Of a stretch of DNA of 64,000 nt, positions 1 through 9,704 are shown piece after piece. The DNA comes from Variovorax paradoxus (GTDB taxonomy: Bacteria > Pseudomonadota > Gammaproteobacteria > Burkholderiales > Burkholderiaceae_C): contig NZ_JAGGNU010000024.1 of NCBI RefSeq assembly GCF_018614915.1, positions 62,001 through 126,000 of the forward strand, written 5' to 3'. The notes below the pieces were generated by a model that was not told where the DNA came from, did not search any database, and worked only from the letters and a program-made list of their open reading frames with translations. The first letter of the stretch is position 1. Each line of letters opens with the position of its first letter. The position numbers and the translations under genes were made by a program.

Positions 1-46
1 GCGCTGTATAACTGCCCGCACATTCCCAACCAAATGCGGACAGCTC

Positions 47-1000
47 ATGAGAGACCAAGCGCTTCTGGACAAGATCGATCTCCACCTCATTCGGGTTCTA
101 CATACCGTGTTGACCGACCGCAGCGTCTCCCGCGCCGCCATTCGCCTGGGCATGTACCAGCCGGCAGTCTCTGCCGCGCTGAAGCGCCTGCGCGAGCTCT
201 CGGGCGACCCGCTGCTGGTGCGCTCGGGCTCGGGCATGGTGCCGACCGACGCGGGCCTTCGGATGATCGACCCGGCCGCGAGCATCCTGCGGGCGGCGGA
301 GGCGCTGTTCTCCGATGCGCGCGGCTTCGATCCGCAGACTGCGCAGACCACCTTCCGCATCGCGGCCAGCGACTACCTCGACCCGCTGTTCCTGCCGATG
401 CTGGTGGCGCAGGTCAAGGCGCAGGCGCCGCTGTGCCACATCGAGATCCATTCGCTGTCCTCCGATTCGGACTACCACGCGCATCTTTCGCTCGGCCAGG
501 TCGACCTGGTGATCGGCAACTGGCTCAAGCCGCCGGAAGACCTGCACATGGCGCGGCTCTTCGCCGACGACATCGTCTCGCTGGTCAACAAAGACCATCC
601 CGCAGTGCGACGCGGCTGGGAGCTGGAGACCTGGCTCGCCGCCGAGCACGTGGCGCCGACGCCGATGCATCCGGGCGCGCGCGGCATCATCGACCAGATG
701 CTCGACGAGCTCGGGCGGCAGCGCAACATTACGGCGCGCTGCGCGCACTTCGGCCTGATCCCCGACATGGTGGCCTCCAGCCTCCTGGTGCTCACCACCG
801 GCCGCCAGTACTGCGAGCGCTTCCTCGACCGGCTGCCGGTCGCGATCCTCGAGTGCCCGGTGGCGCTGCCGCGCCTCATGTACTACCAGCTCTGGCATGA
901 GCGCACCCATTCCTCGAGCTCCGCGCGCTGGCTGCGCGAGCGAACCAAATCGGTGGCGGCCTCGCTGAGGCCATCGCTTCCCGCTGCCGGCTCCGGCTAG
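47..1000 (+). CDS. LysR-family transcriptional regulator
   Basis: This 317-residue protein has a winged helix-turn-helix at about residues 10-68 (SRAAIRLGMYQPAVSAALKR) followed by a substrate-binding-type effector domain at about 95-300, the usual LysR plan and length. The N-terminal helix and the phrase MVPTDAG place it nearer the NodD/LinR-like branch than the CysB branch. It lies 68 bp upstream of, and on the same strand as, the NCS2 purine permease gene, so control of the purine cluster is plausible. LysR genes are more often divergent from their targets, however, and the sequence left of position 47 is not available. The family call is firm; the effector is unknown. Confidence 0.9.
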   Translation: MRDQALLDKIDLHLIRVLHTVLTDRSVSRAAIRLGMYQPAVSAALKRLRELSGDPLLVRSGSGMVPTDAGLRMIDPAASILRAAEALFSDARGFDPQTAQTTFRIAASDYLDPLFLPMLVAQVKAQAPLCHIEIHSLSSDSDYHAHLSLGQVDLVIGNWLKPPEDLHMARLFADDIVSLVNKDHPAVRRGWELETWLAAEHVAPTPMHPGARGIIDQMLDELGRQRNITARCAHFGLIPDMVASSLLVLTTGRQYCERFLDRLPVAILECPVALPRLMYYQLWHERTHSSSSARWLRERTKSVAASLRPSLPAAGSG

Positions 1001-1068
1001 GCGGCTTCTTCAACGCGCCGGGCGTCGCGACTTCGATCACACGCCACACAAGAGACGGAGACAACGCG

Positions 1069-2433
1069 ATGAACCGCACACAACAGATGCTCGACATCAG
1101 CGAGCACGACACCAGCGCGCAGGCCCCTGCGAAAGGCTGGACGGAACGGGTATTCAAGCTCAGGGAGCACAACACGACGGTGCGCACCGAGCTGGTGGCC
1201 GGCCTCACCACCTTCCTGACGATGGCCTACATCATCTTCGTCAACCCGTCGATCCTCGGCGACGCGGGCATGCCGAAGGACGCGGTGTTCGTCGCCACCT
1301 GCCTGATCGCCGCGCTCGGCACGGGGATCATGGCCTTCTACGCCAACTACCCGATCGCGCTCGCGCCGGGCATGGGCCTCAACGCCTACTTCGCCTACGT
1401 GGTGGTGCTGCAGATGGGCTTCACCTGGCAGGCTGCGCTCGGCGCGGTCTTCGTGTCGGGCTGCCTGTTCCTGCTGGTCACGCTGTTCCGCCTGCGCGAG
1501 CTGATCATCCGCGGCATACCGCAGTCGATCCGCCTGGCCATCACGGTCGGCATCGGGCTCTTCCTCGCGATCATCGCGCTCAAGAGCGCGGGCATCGTGG
1601 CGCCGTCGAAGGCCACCTACATCACCTTGGGCGACCTGCACACGCCGCAGGTGGTGCTGGCGACGCTGGGCTTCTTCACGATCGTGGTGCTCGACCGGCT
1701 CAAGGTGCCCGGCGCGATCCTGATCGGCATCATCGCGGTGACCGTGCTGTCCTTCTTCTTCGGCGGCAACACCTTTCACGGCGTGTTCTCGGCACCGCCG
1801 TCGATCGCGCCCACCTTCCTGCAGCTCGACATCAAGTCGGCGCTCTCGGGCGGCATCCTGAACGTGATCCTGGTCTTCTTCCTGGTCGAGCTCTTCGACG
1901 CCACCGGCACGCTGATGGGCGTGGCGCGCCGCGCCGGCCTCCTGGTGCCGGGCAAGATGGACCGCCTCAACAAGTCGCTCCTGGCCGACAGCGGTGCGAT
2001 CTTCGCGGGCTCGCTGCTGGGCACCTCCAGCACCACGGCCTACGTGGAGAGCGCGGCCGGCGTGCAGGCGGGCGGGCGCACGGGCCTCACCGCGCTGACG
2101 GTGGCGGCGCTGTTCCTGGCGGCGCTGGTGATCTCGCCGCTGGCCGGCTCGGTGCCGGCCTACGCGACCGCACCCGCGCTCTTCTTCGTGGCATGCCTCA
2201 TGCTCAGGGACATCACCGAGCTCGACTGGGACGACACGACCGAGGTGATCCCGGCCGCCGTCACGGCGCTGGCGATGCCCTTCACCTACTCGATCGCCAA
2301 CGGCCTGGCCTTCGGCTTCATCACCTATGCGGTGCTGAAGCTGTTCACCGGACGCGCCAGGCAGGTGCACTGGATGGTGTGGCTGATCGGCGGCGTGTTC
2401 CTGTTCAAATTCATCTATATCGGCGGACACTGA
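1069..2433 (+). CDS. NCS2-family purine (adenine/guanine/hypoxanthine) permease
   Basis: This 454-residue polytopic inner-membrane protein belongs to the AzgA/GhxP/PbuO branch of NCS2, proton symporters for adenine, guanine or hypoxanthine. The N-terminal block FKLREHNTTVRTELVAGLTT, the segment LVELFDATGTLMGVARRAG and the motif GTSSTTAYVESAAGV are characteristic of that branch, and the length is normal. A purine-rich SD-like sequence (agacggag) precedes the ATG. It is the first gene of a co-directional run with a nucleoside-type ABC transporter and adenosine deaminase, which supports a role in purine uptake. Which base is preferred cannot be read from the sequence. Confidence 0.92.
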   Translation: MNRTQQMLDISEHDTSAQAPAKGWTERVFKLREHNTTVRTELVAGLTTFLTMAYIIFVNPSILGDAGMPKDAVFVATCLIAALGTGIMAFYANYPIALAPGMGLNAYFAYVVVLQMGFTWQAALGAVFVSGCLFLLVTLFRLRELIIRGIPQSIRLAITVGIGLFLAIIALKSAGIVAPSKATYITLGDLHTPQVVLATLGFFTIVVLDRLKVPGAILIGIIAVTVLSFFFGGNTFHGVFSAPPSIAPTFLQLDIKSALSGGILNVILVFFLVELFDATGTLMGVARRAGLLVPGKMDRLNKSLLADSGAIFAGSLLGTSSTTAYVESAAGVQAGGRTGLTALTVAALFLAALVISPLAGSVPAYATAPALFFVACLMLRDITELDWDDTTEVIPAAVTALAMPFTYSIANGLAFGFITYAVLKLFTGRARQVHWMVWLIGGVFLFKFIYIGGH

Positions 2434-2457
2434 CGCTCTCAACGGCCAGGCACAGGC

Positions 2458-3993
2458 ATGACAATCCACAGACTCCAGCTTGCGAACATCACCAAGCGCT
2501 ATCCCTCGGTCATCGCCAACAGCGACGTCTCGCTGACCGTGGCGCCGGGCGAGACCCACGCCGTGCTCGGCGAGAACGGCGCCGGCAAGTCCACGCTGAT
2601 GAAGATCATCTACGGCTCCGTCAAACCGGACGAGGGCAGCGTGATGTTCAACGGCCAGCCGGCCAACGTGCGCAACCCGCAGGAGGCGAGGGCGCTGGGC
2701 ATCAGCATGGTGTTCCAGCACTTCAGCCTGTTCGACACCCTCACCGTGGCCGAGAACGTCTGGCTCGGGCTCGACAAGAGCCTGGCGCTGGCCGAGGTCA
2801 CGCGCCGCATCACGGCCAAGGCCGGCGAGTACGGGCTGGACATCGACCCGTCGCGGCCGGTGCACACGCTCTCGGTCGGCGAGATGCAGCGGGTGGAGAT
2901 CATCCGCGCGCTGCTCACCGACCCGAAGCTGCTGATCCTCGACGAGCCCACTTCGGTGCTGACGCCGCAGGCGGTGCAGAAGCTCTTCGTGGTGCTCAAG
3001 AAGCTGGCCTCCGAAGGCTGCAGCATCCTCTACATCAGCCACAAGCTGCACGAGATCCGCGAGCTCTGCACCGCCTGCACCGTGCTGCGCGGCGGCAAGG
3101 TGACGGGCGTGTGCAAGCCGGGCAACGAGAGCAACGAGTCGCTGTCGCGCCTGATGATCGGCGCCGAGCCGCCGCCGCTGACGCACCGCCCGATCCATGC
3201 GGGCGCGGTGGCCCTGCGGGTCAAGGGCCTGACGCTGGCGCGCGAGGACCAGTTCGGCGTCGATCTCGAAGGCATCTCGCTGGACGTGCGGGCCGGCGAG
3301 GTGGTGGGCATCGCGGGCGTGTCGGGCAACGGCCAGAAGGAGCTGCTCTATGCGTTGTCGGGCGAGGACACGCGCGCCGCGGCCCCGATGATCGAGGTCT
3401 TCGGCCAGCCGGCCGCGCACTTCAGGCCGCGCAGGCGGCGCGCGCTGGGCCTGCATTTCGTGCCCGAGGAAAGGCTGGGCCGCGGCGCGGTGCCGACGCT
3501 GAGCCTCGCGCACAACATGCTGCTGACGCGCAGCAACGCGGTCGGCAAGGGCGGCTGGATCCGCACCGGCGCGCTGCAGCAGCACGCGGGCGCCATCATC
3601 CAGCGCTTCAACGTCAAGGCCGGGGGGCCGGATGCCGCGGCGCGCTCGCTCTCGGGCGGCAACCTGCAGAAGTTCATCGTCGGGCGCGAGATCGATGCCA
3701 ACCCGAAGATCTTCGTCGTCTCGCAGCCGACCTGGGGCGTGGACGTGGGCGCCGCGGCGCTGATCCGCGGCGAGATCCTGGCGCTGCGGGATGCCGGCTG
3801 CGCGGTGCTGGTGGTGAGCGAGGAGCTCGATGAGCTGTTCGAGATCAGCGACCGCCTGCACGTGATCGCCAAGGGCCGGCTTTCGCCGTCCATCGATCGC
3901 GCCGCCGCCACCGTGCCGCAGATCGGCGAATGGATGAGCGGCCTGTGGAACGCACCGCAGGCTGCCGCAGCGAAGGAGGCCGCCCATGCTTAA
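2458..3993 (+). CDS. Nucleoside-type ABC transporter, tandem ATPase (NupA/YufO-like)
   Basis: This 511-residue protein carries two ABC ATPase domains. The first half has Walker A GENGAGKST near residue 40, signature LSVGEMQRVEI and Walker B LILDEPTSVL. The second half has a degenerate Walker A (GVSGNGQKE) and the signature LSGGNLQKF with VSQPTWGVD in place of a normal Walker B. This asymmetry is usual for the ATPase of nucleoside importers that work with BMP-type binding proteins. It overlaps the next gene by 8 bp and is followed by two permeases and a BMP lipoprotein, so it should energise that importer at the inner membrane. The substrate is inferred from the neighbouring adenosine deaminase. 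Confidence 0.9.
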   Translation: MTIHRLQLANITKRYPSVIANSDVSLTVAPGETHAVLGENGAGKSTLMKIIYGSVKPDEGSVMFNGQPANVRNPQEARALGISMVFQHFSLFDTLTVAENVWLGLDKSLALAEVTRRITAKAGEYGLDIDPSRPVHTLSVGEMQRVEIIRALLTDPKLLILDEPTSVLTPQAVQKLFVVLKKLASEGCSILYISHKLHEIRELCTACTVLRGGKVTGVCKPGNESNESLSRLMIGAEPPPLTHRPIHAGAVALRVKGLTLAREDQFGVDLEGISLDVRAGEVVGIAGVSGNGQKELLYALSGEDTRAAAPMIEVFGQPAAHFRPRRRRALGLHFVPEERLGRGAVPTLSLAHNMLLTRSNAVGKGGWIRTGALQQHAGAIIQRFNVKAGGPDAAARSLSGGNLQKFIVGREIDANPKIFVVSQPTWGVDVGAAALIRGEILALRDAGCAVLVVSEELDELFEISDRLHVIAKGRLSPSIDRAAATVPQIGEWMSGLWNAPQAAAAKEAAHA

Positions 3994-5140
3994 GCTCGAA
4001 CCCCGCCCGCAGCTCTCGCGCTTCTGGAGCTACGGCTCGCCGATCCTGGCGTTGCTCATCACCGTGCTGATCGGCATGGTGCTCTTCGCGCTGCTCGGCA
4101 AGGATCCGGTGAAGGGCCTCGCGGTCTTCTTCTGGGAACCGATCAAGAGCGGCTACGCGCTGGGCGAGCTGATGGTCAAGGCCACGCCGCTTTTGATCAT
4201 CGCGCTCGGCCTGGCCGTGTGCTTCCGCTCCAACGTCTGGAACATCGGCGCCGAAGGGCAGTTCGTGTTCGGCGCCATCGCGGCCGGCGGCGTGGCGCTT
4301 CTGGCCGACAAGACCACGGGCGCGTGGATCGTGGCCGCGATCCTGGTGGCCGGCATCCTGGGGGGCATGGTCTGGGCCGGCATCGTCGCCTTCCTGCGCG
4401 ACAAGTTCAACGCCAACGAGATCCTGGTGAGCCTGATGCTGGTCTACGTGGCGACGCTGCTCCTGGGCTACATGGTCTACGGACCCTGGAAGGACCCGAT
4501 GGGCTACAACTTCCCGCAGACCAAGACCTTCGAGGCGGTGACGCAGATCCCGCGGCTCATGAAGGGCTCGCGCGTGAGCATCGGGCTCATCATCGCGCTC
4601 CTGGGTGCGGCGGCCTTGTGGGTGTTCCTGTTCCGCACGCGCTCGGGCTTCGCGCAGCAGGTCGGCGGGCTGGCGCCCGCGGCCGCGCGCTATGCGGGCT
4701 TCTCGGCACGGCGCGCGGTGTGGATCGCGCTGCTCACTTCCGGCGGCGCGGCCGGCCTGGCGGGCGCGCTCGAAGTGGCGGGCCCGATCGGCCAGCTCAC
4801 GCCCTACGTGCCGGCGGGCTACGGCTTCGCCGCGATCATCGTGGCCTTCGTCGGCCGGCTGCATCCGGTGGGCATGGTCTTCTCGGCCATCCTGATGAGC
4901 ATGTTCTACATCGGCGGCGAGCTCGCGCAGTCGCGCCTGGGCCTGCCCAAGTCGCTGACCGGCGTGTTCCAGGGGCTGCTGCTGTTCACGCTGCTGGCCT
5001 GCGACACGCTGATCGCCTATCGCATCAAGCGCAAGGCAGCGCCGAAGGCGGTGGCCGCGCCGGCCGGCACTTCGTCGCTGCAGGCGAGCACGCCGCTCAC
5101 CGCCCCGGTGACCGCCCAGGTTCAGGAAGGAGTCATCTGA
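3986..5140 (+). CDS. Nucleoside-type ABC transporter permease (NupB/YufP-like)
   Basis: This 384-residue membrane protein of the BPD_transp_2 family has about ten hydrophobic segments. The conserved stretch FRSNVWNIGAEGQFVFGAI near residue 80 and the cytoplasmic EAA-like region are typical of the larger of the two permeases in BMP-dependent nucleoside importers. The start overlaps the end of the ATPase gene by 8 bp, and its TGA stop shares the A of the next ATG, indicating translational coupling. The C-terminal 40 residues are Ala/Pro/Thr-rich and probably disordered. It should form the transport channel together with the permease encoded downstream. Confidence 0.9.
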   Translation: MLKLEPRPQLSRFWSYGSPILALLITVLIGMVLFALLGKDPVKGLAVFFWEPIKSGYALGELMVKATPLLIIALGLAVCFRSNVWNIGAEGQFVFGAIAAGGVALLADKTTGAWIVAAILVAGILGGMVWAGIVAFLRDKFNANEILVSLMLVYVATLLLGYMVYGPWKDPMGYNFPQTKTFEAVTQIPRLMKGSRVSIGLIIALLGAAALWVFLFRTRSGFAQQVGGLAPAAARYAGFSARRAVWIALLTSGGAAGLAGALEVAGPIGQLTPYVPAGYGFAAIIVAFVGRLHPVGMVFSAILMSMFYIGGELAQSRLGLPKSLTGVFQGLLLFTLLACDTLIAYRIKRKAAPKAVAAPAGTSSLQASTPLTAPVTAQVQEGVI

Positions 5141-6060
5141 TGGAATCCTACGCACTCCTCCTCGGCTCCACGCTCAGCGCCGGCACCGTGCTCGCGATCG
5201 CGGCGCTGGGCCTCCTGATCAACGAGAAAGCCGGCATCGTGAACCTCGGCGCCGAGGGCATGATGCTGTGCGCCGCCATCGCCGGCTTCGCCACCGTCGT
5301 GACCACGCACAACCCCTGGCTGGGCTTTGCGGCCGGCATGGCGGCCGGTGCGTTGCTGGCAGCCTTCTTCGGCGTGCTGGTGATCTGGCTCAACACCAAC
5401 CAGTACGCGACCGGTCTCGCGCTGAGCCTCTTCGGCGTCGGCTTCTCGGCTTTCGCCGGCATCAACTTCGTGCAGGCCAAGCTGCCCGAGAGCACCAACT
5501 ACGCGCTGCCGGTGCTGGGCGACATTCCGCTGGTAGGGCCGGCGCTGTTCCGTCACCACCCGATGGTGTATTTCGCCGTGCTGCTCACCATCGGCCTCAT
5601 CTGGTTCCTCTATCGCACGCGTGCCGGGCTGGTGCTGCGTTCGGTCGGCGAGTCGCCGGAGTCCTCGCACGCGCTGGGCTATCCGGTGCGGCGCATCCGC
5701 TTCCTGGCGGTGATCGCGGGCGGCGCGCTGTGCGGGCTTGCGGGTGCGTACCTGTCGACGGTCTACACGCCGCTGTGGGTCGAGGGCATGGTGGCGGGCC
5801 GCGGCTGGATCGCGCTGGCGCTCACCACCTTCGCGACCTGGCGGCCGGTGCGCGTGCTGCTCGGCGCCTACCTGTTCGGCGGCGTCTCGATGCTGGGTTT
5901 TCACCTGCAGAGCACGGGCGTCAACGTGCCCAGCCAGTTCCTCAGCATGCTGACCTACATCGCGCCGATCGTGGTGCTGGCGCTGATCTCGCGCAACCCG
6001 GCCTTCATCCGCGTCAACATGCCGGCGTCGATCGGAAAACCCTTCTACCCCGGCTCATAA
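5140..6060 (+). CDS. Nucleoside-type ABC transporter permease (NupC/YufQ-like)
   Basis: This 306-residue membrane protein of the BPD_transp_2 family starts at an ATG that overlaps the upstream stop (TGATG). It shows the family block INEKAGIVNLGAEGMMLCA near residue 24, and the length matches the shorter partner permease of nucleoside importers. Together with the preceding permease and tandem ATPase it completes the membrane part of the transporter, and the BMP-family binding protein follows 53 bp later. Genes of this type are often mislabelled as sugar permeases; the BMP partner argues for nucleosides. Confidence 0.9.
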   Translation: MESYALLLGSTLSAGTVLAIAALGLLINEKAGIVNLGAEGMMLCAAIAGFATVVTTHNPWLGFAAGMAAGALLAAFFGVLVIWLNTNQYATGLALSLFGVGFSAFAGINFVQAKLPESTNYALPVLGDIPLVGPALFRHHPMVYFAVLLTIGLIWFLYRTRAGLVLRSVGESPESSHALGYPVRRIRFLAVIAGGALCGLAGAYLSTVYTPLWVEGMVAGRGWIALALTTFATWRPVRVLLGAYLFGGVSMLGFHLQSTGVNVPSQFLSMLTYIAPIVVLALISRNPAFIRVNMPASIGKPFYPGS

Positions 6061-6113
6061 TTGCGTTTCGTTTTGTTTCTCCGCCAACCTGTCCTTATCG
6101 AGGATTTCCAACA

Positions 6114-7277
6114 ATGACTGATCTGAACAAGCGTTCCCTGCTCAAGCTGGCTGCCGTCTCCGCGGTCGCTTCGGCCGCCCTCATCGGCTGCGGCAAGAAG
6201 GAAGAAGCGCCGGCTCCCGCGGCCACGCCTGCGGCACCGAGCGCCGCGGCGCCGGCACCCGCAGCGCCGCTGAACGTCGCGTTCGCCTATGTCGGGCCGG
6301 TGGGCGATGGCGGCTGGTCGTTTGCGCACGACAACGCGCGCAAGGCGATCGAGAAGGAATTCGGCGGCAAGATCAAGACCACCTTCGTCGAGAGCGTGCC
6401 CGAGTCGGCGGACGCCGAGCGCGTGTTCCGCGACATGGTGGGCCAGGGCAACAAGCTGATCTTCGGCACCACCTTCGGCTACATGGAGCCGATGCTCAAG
6501 GTCGCGAATGACAACAAGGAAGTCAGGTTCGAGCATGCCACCGGCTACAAGACGGCCGAGAACATGCGCACCTACGACAGCCGCACCTACGAAGGCGCCT
6601 ACATGGCCGGCGTCATCGCGGGCGCGATGACCAAGAGCAACACACTGGGCGTGGTCGGCTCGGTGCCGATCCCCGAGGTGCTGCGCAACATCAACTCCTT
6701 CACGCTGGGCGCGCAGTCGGTCAACCCGAAGATCACGACCAAGGTGGTGTGGGTCAACGAATGGTTCAGCCCGCCGAAGGAAACCGAGGCCGCCACCGCG
6801 CTGATCAACGGCGGCGCCGACGTGCTGTTCCAGAACACCGACTCGCCGGCCGTGCTCAAGACCGCGCAGGAAAAAGGCAAGCGCGCCTTCGGCTGGGATT
6901 CGGACATGACCGCCTACGGTCCCAAGGCCCACCTGGCCTCGGCCATCATCAACTGGACGCCGTACTACACCAAGGCCGTGCAGGACGCGCTCGACGGCAA
7001 GTGGGCCACCGGCCAGACCTGGTGGGGCGTGAAGGAAGGCGCGATCGACATCGTGTCGCTCGCCGAAGACGTGCCGGCAGAGACCAAGGCCAAGGTCGAG
7101 GAAGTCAAGAAGGGCCTGAAGGACGGCAGCTTCTCGATCTGGAAGGGTCCGATCGTGGCCCAGGACGGCAAGGAGTTGATCGCCAAGGACGCGGTGGCGG
7201 ACGACAAGTTCCTCTCCGGCGTGAACTTCTACGTCAAGGGCGTGGAAGGCAAGGTCCCGGGCGGCGACAAGAAGTAA
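6114..7277 (+). CDS. BMP-family nucleoside-binding lipoprotein
   Basis: This 387-residue protein begins with a lipoprotein signal peptide (lipobox LIGC at about residues 22-25). A Lys/Glu then Ala/Pro-rich linker follows to about residue 60, and then a BMP/PnrA-like domain starting LNVAFAYVGPVGDGGWS. BMP proteins bind purine nucleosides and deliver them to transporters like the one encoded just upstream. A clear intrinsic terminator follows 20 bp after the stop, so this is probably the last gene of the transporter transcript. A second BMP protein is encoded at 24864-25958 without permeases of its own. Nucleoside as ligand is family inference. Confidence 0.92.
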   Translation: MTDLNKRSLLKLAAVSAVASAALIGCGKKEEAPAPAATPAAPSAAAPAPAAPLNVAFAYVGPVGDGGWSFAHDNARKAIEKEFGGKIKTTFVESVPESADAERVFRDMVGQGNKLIFGTTFGYMEPMLKVANDNKEVRFEHATGYKTAENMRTYDSRTYEGAYMAGVIAGAMTKSNTLGVVGSVPIPEVLRNINSFTLGAQSVNPKITTKVVWVNEWFSPPKETEAATALINGGADVLFQNTDSPAVLKTAQEKGKRAFGWDSDMTAYGPKAHLASAIINWTPYYTKAVQDALDGKWATGQTWWGVKEGAIDIVSLAEDVPAETKAKVEEVKKGLKDGSFSIWKGPIVAQDGKELIAKDAVADDKFLSGVNFYVKGVEGKVPGGDKK

Positions 7278-7296
7278 TCGCAGCGGGTTCCGTACC

Positions 7297-7323
7297 AAAG
7301 GGTTGCCCATCGGCAACCCTTTT
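7297..7323 (+). terminator. Intrinsic terminator after the BMP lipoprotein gene
   Basis: An 11-bp stem AAAGGGTTGCC / GGCAACCCTTT closes a four-base loop (CATC) and runs into a short T tract (TTTT). It lies 20 bp downstream of the BMP gene stop and has the form of a strong Rho-independent terminator for the upstream transporter transcript. Confidence 0.85.
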
Positions 7324-7390
7324 CATTTCAGTTCTTCACCGCTGTATGCGTCACCCAACGAGGCATGAAACCTTCGGCCGGCGAAGCCAG

Positions 7391-7486
7391 GCCCCTTCGG
7401 GAAACACCGCGGAACCGGCTTTGCCGGGCCGCCGGTGTTGCCCCCGGTGAGGGGGTGGGAGCCACACGAAGTGGGCCGACCTGGGG

Positions 7487-7487
<1 letters not shown>
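7391..7487 (-). repeat. Dispersed intergenic repeat, copy A (minus orientation)
   Basis: Read on the minus strand, this contains the blocks CCCCCAGG, CACTTCGTGT, CACCGGGGGCAACACC, GGCCCGGCAAAGCCGGTTCC and GCGGTGTTT. Blocks of the same kind occur in the same order at 33941-34043 and 37714-37815, and in part at 34838-34928. Several sub-blocks are self-complementary (CCCCCTCACCGGGGG, GGCCCGGCAAAGCCGG), so RNA from it would fold. Here it directly abuts the truncated Rieske gene, suggesting a recombination breakpoint. Confidence 0.8.
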
Positions 7488-8814
<1,327 letters not shown>

Positions 8815-8902
8815 GGCGCTGCGCGGCAACCGTCTCGGGGCTCGGCCGGTGAGGGTGCCGGCAGGGTCTGTCCCGATATCAATTTGCCCTTGAGCCACTA
8901 AA

Positions 8903-8919
8903 TTGGCCCGGTACTTGCA
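8903..8919 (+). promoter_or_regulatory. Sigma-54 (RpoN) promoter
   Basis: TTGGCCCG-GTAC-TTGCA matches the -24/-12 consensus YTGGCACG-N4-TTGCW at every fixed position except one (C for A). The GG at 8905-8906 and the GC at 8917-8918 are separated by exactly ten bases, as sigma-54 requires. The predicted start point is near 8930, about 37 bp before the regulator ATG at 8967. This type of promoter needs an enhancer-binding activator, and none is encoded in the window. Confidence 0.8.
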
Positions 8920-8920
8920 T

Positions 8921-8950
8921 GTGAAATTTACACAGTTGTGAAAATTTCAC
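8921..8950. promoter_or_regulatory. Inverted-repeat operator at the sigma-54 start site
   Basis: Perfect 9-bp arms GTGAAATTT and AAATTTCAC are separated by 12 bp. The element begins two bases after the -12 box and covers the predicted start point, so a protein bound here would block initiation. The adjacent HTH-cupin regulator is the obvious candidate, giving autoregulation and control of the transporter genes. Confidence 0.7.
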
Positions 8951-8966
8951 CTCTCACCACCCGGGC

Positions 8967-9704
8967 ATGAATCGCGACTCCACCCTCTCACCGACCACGA
9001 TCGCGACCGCGCCGCCAGCGCAACGCATCCACTCGGTCATCGACCTTTGGCTCGGCGAGCAGCTGCGCTACCGGCGCAAGGCGCTGGGGCGGCCGCTGCA
9101 GCAAGTGGCCGCCGCGTGCGGCATTTCCGTCAGCCTGCTCAGCCAGATCGAACGCGGCCTGCGTTCCTCCTCCCTGCGCACGCTGGGCGCGCTGGCAAAA
9201 GAGCTCGGGTTGCCGATGGAGACGCTGGTCCGGAACGTCCAGCATGGGGAAGTCGAAGGTGAAGTCGAGGGCGCCGTGGTGCGCGCGGGCACGCACCGGC
9301 GCATCGATTTGAGCGACAAGGGCATCCACAAGGAGAACCTGACACCGCCTGCTGCGGGCGGCGGCGTCGAGTTGTACCGCGCGGTGATCGAGCCCGGCGG
9401 CTCGACCGGCGATGCCTTGTTCTTCACCCACCGGGGCGAGCAGGTCGGCTACGTGATCGAAGGCGAACTCGAACTCTTCATCCAGGATCGCTTGCTGCGG
9501 CTCCAGGCCGGCGACAGCTTCTGCTACGACGGCAGCACGCCACGCCGCTGGCGCAATCCGGGCCCGGCGCTCACCACGGTCCTGTGGGCTATCACGCGCG
9601 CCCCTGCATCGCTTCCCCGACCGCCCACCGAAACGCCGCCAGGGCCGGTCGACCATTCGCGCGGCACGGCCCTTCGTTCCAACCGAAAAGGAAACTCAGC
9701 ATGA
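8967..9704 (+). CDS. XRE-family HTH / cupin transcriptional regulator (PuuR-like)
   Basis: This 245-residue protein joins an HTH_3 DNA-binding domain (about residues 30-85, with VAAACGISVSLLSQIERG as recognition region) to a C-terminal cupin_2 sensor domain (about 140-215, with FTHRGEQVGYVIEGELELF). That is the arrangement of PuuR, which represses putrescine catabolism in enterobacteria. The gene follows a sigma-54 promoter and an inverted repeat, and its stop overlaps the next ATG (ATGA). The adjacent polar amino acid transporter and FAD oxidoreductase suggest it senses an amine or amino-acid-derived ligand. The precise ligand is unknown. Confidence 0.88.
   Translation: MNRDSTLSPTTIATAPPAQRIHSVIDLWLGEQLRYRRKALGRPLQQVAAACGISVSLLSQIERGLRSSSLRTLGALAKELGLPMETLVRNVQHGEVEGEVEGAVVRAGTHRRIDLSDKGIHKENLTPPAAGGGVELYRAVIEPGGSTGDALFFTHRGEQVGYVIEGELELFIQDRLLRLQAGDSFCYDGSTPRRWRNPGPALTTVLWAITRAPASLPRPPTETPPGPVDHSRGTALRSNRKGNSA

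Noticed and set aside
1001-1068. Purine riboswitch ahead of the NCS2 permease gene
   Set aside because: The gap is only 68 bp, with no hairpin or conserved junction of the purine class.
997-3987. A 996-codon minus-strand open frame opposite the purine transporter genes
   Set aside because: It is Arg/His/Ala/Asp-rich without any domain, and lies opposite well-supported genes. GC-rich third positions commonly leave such antisense frames open.
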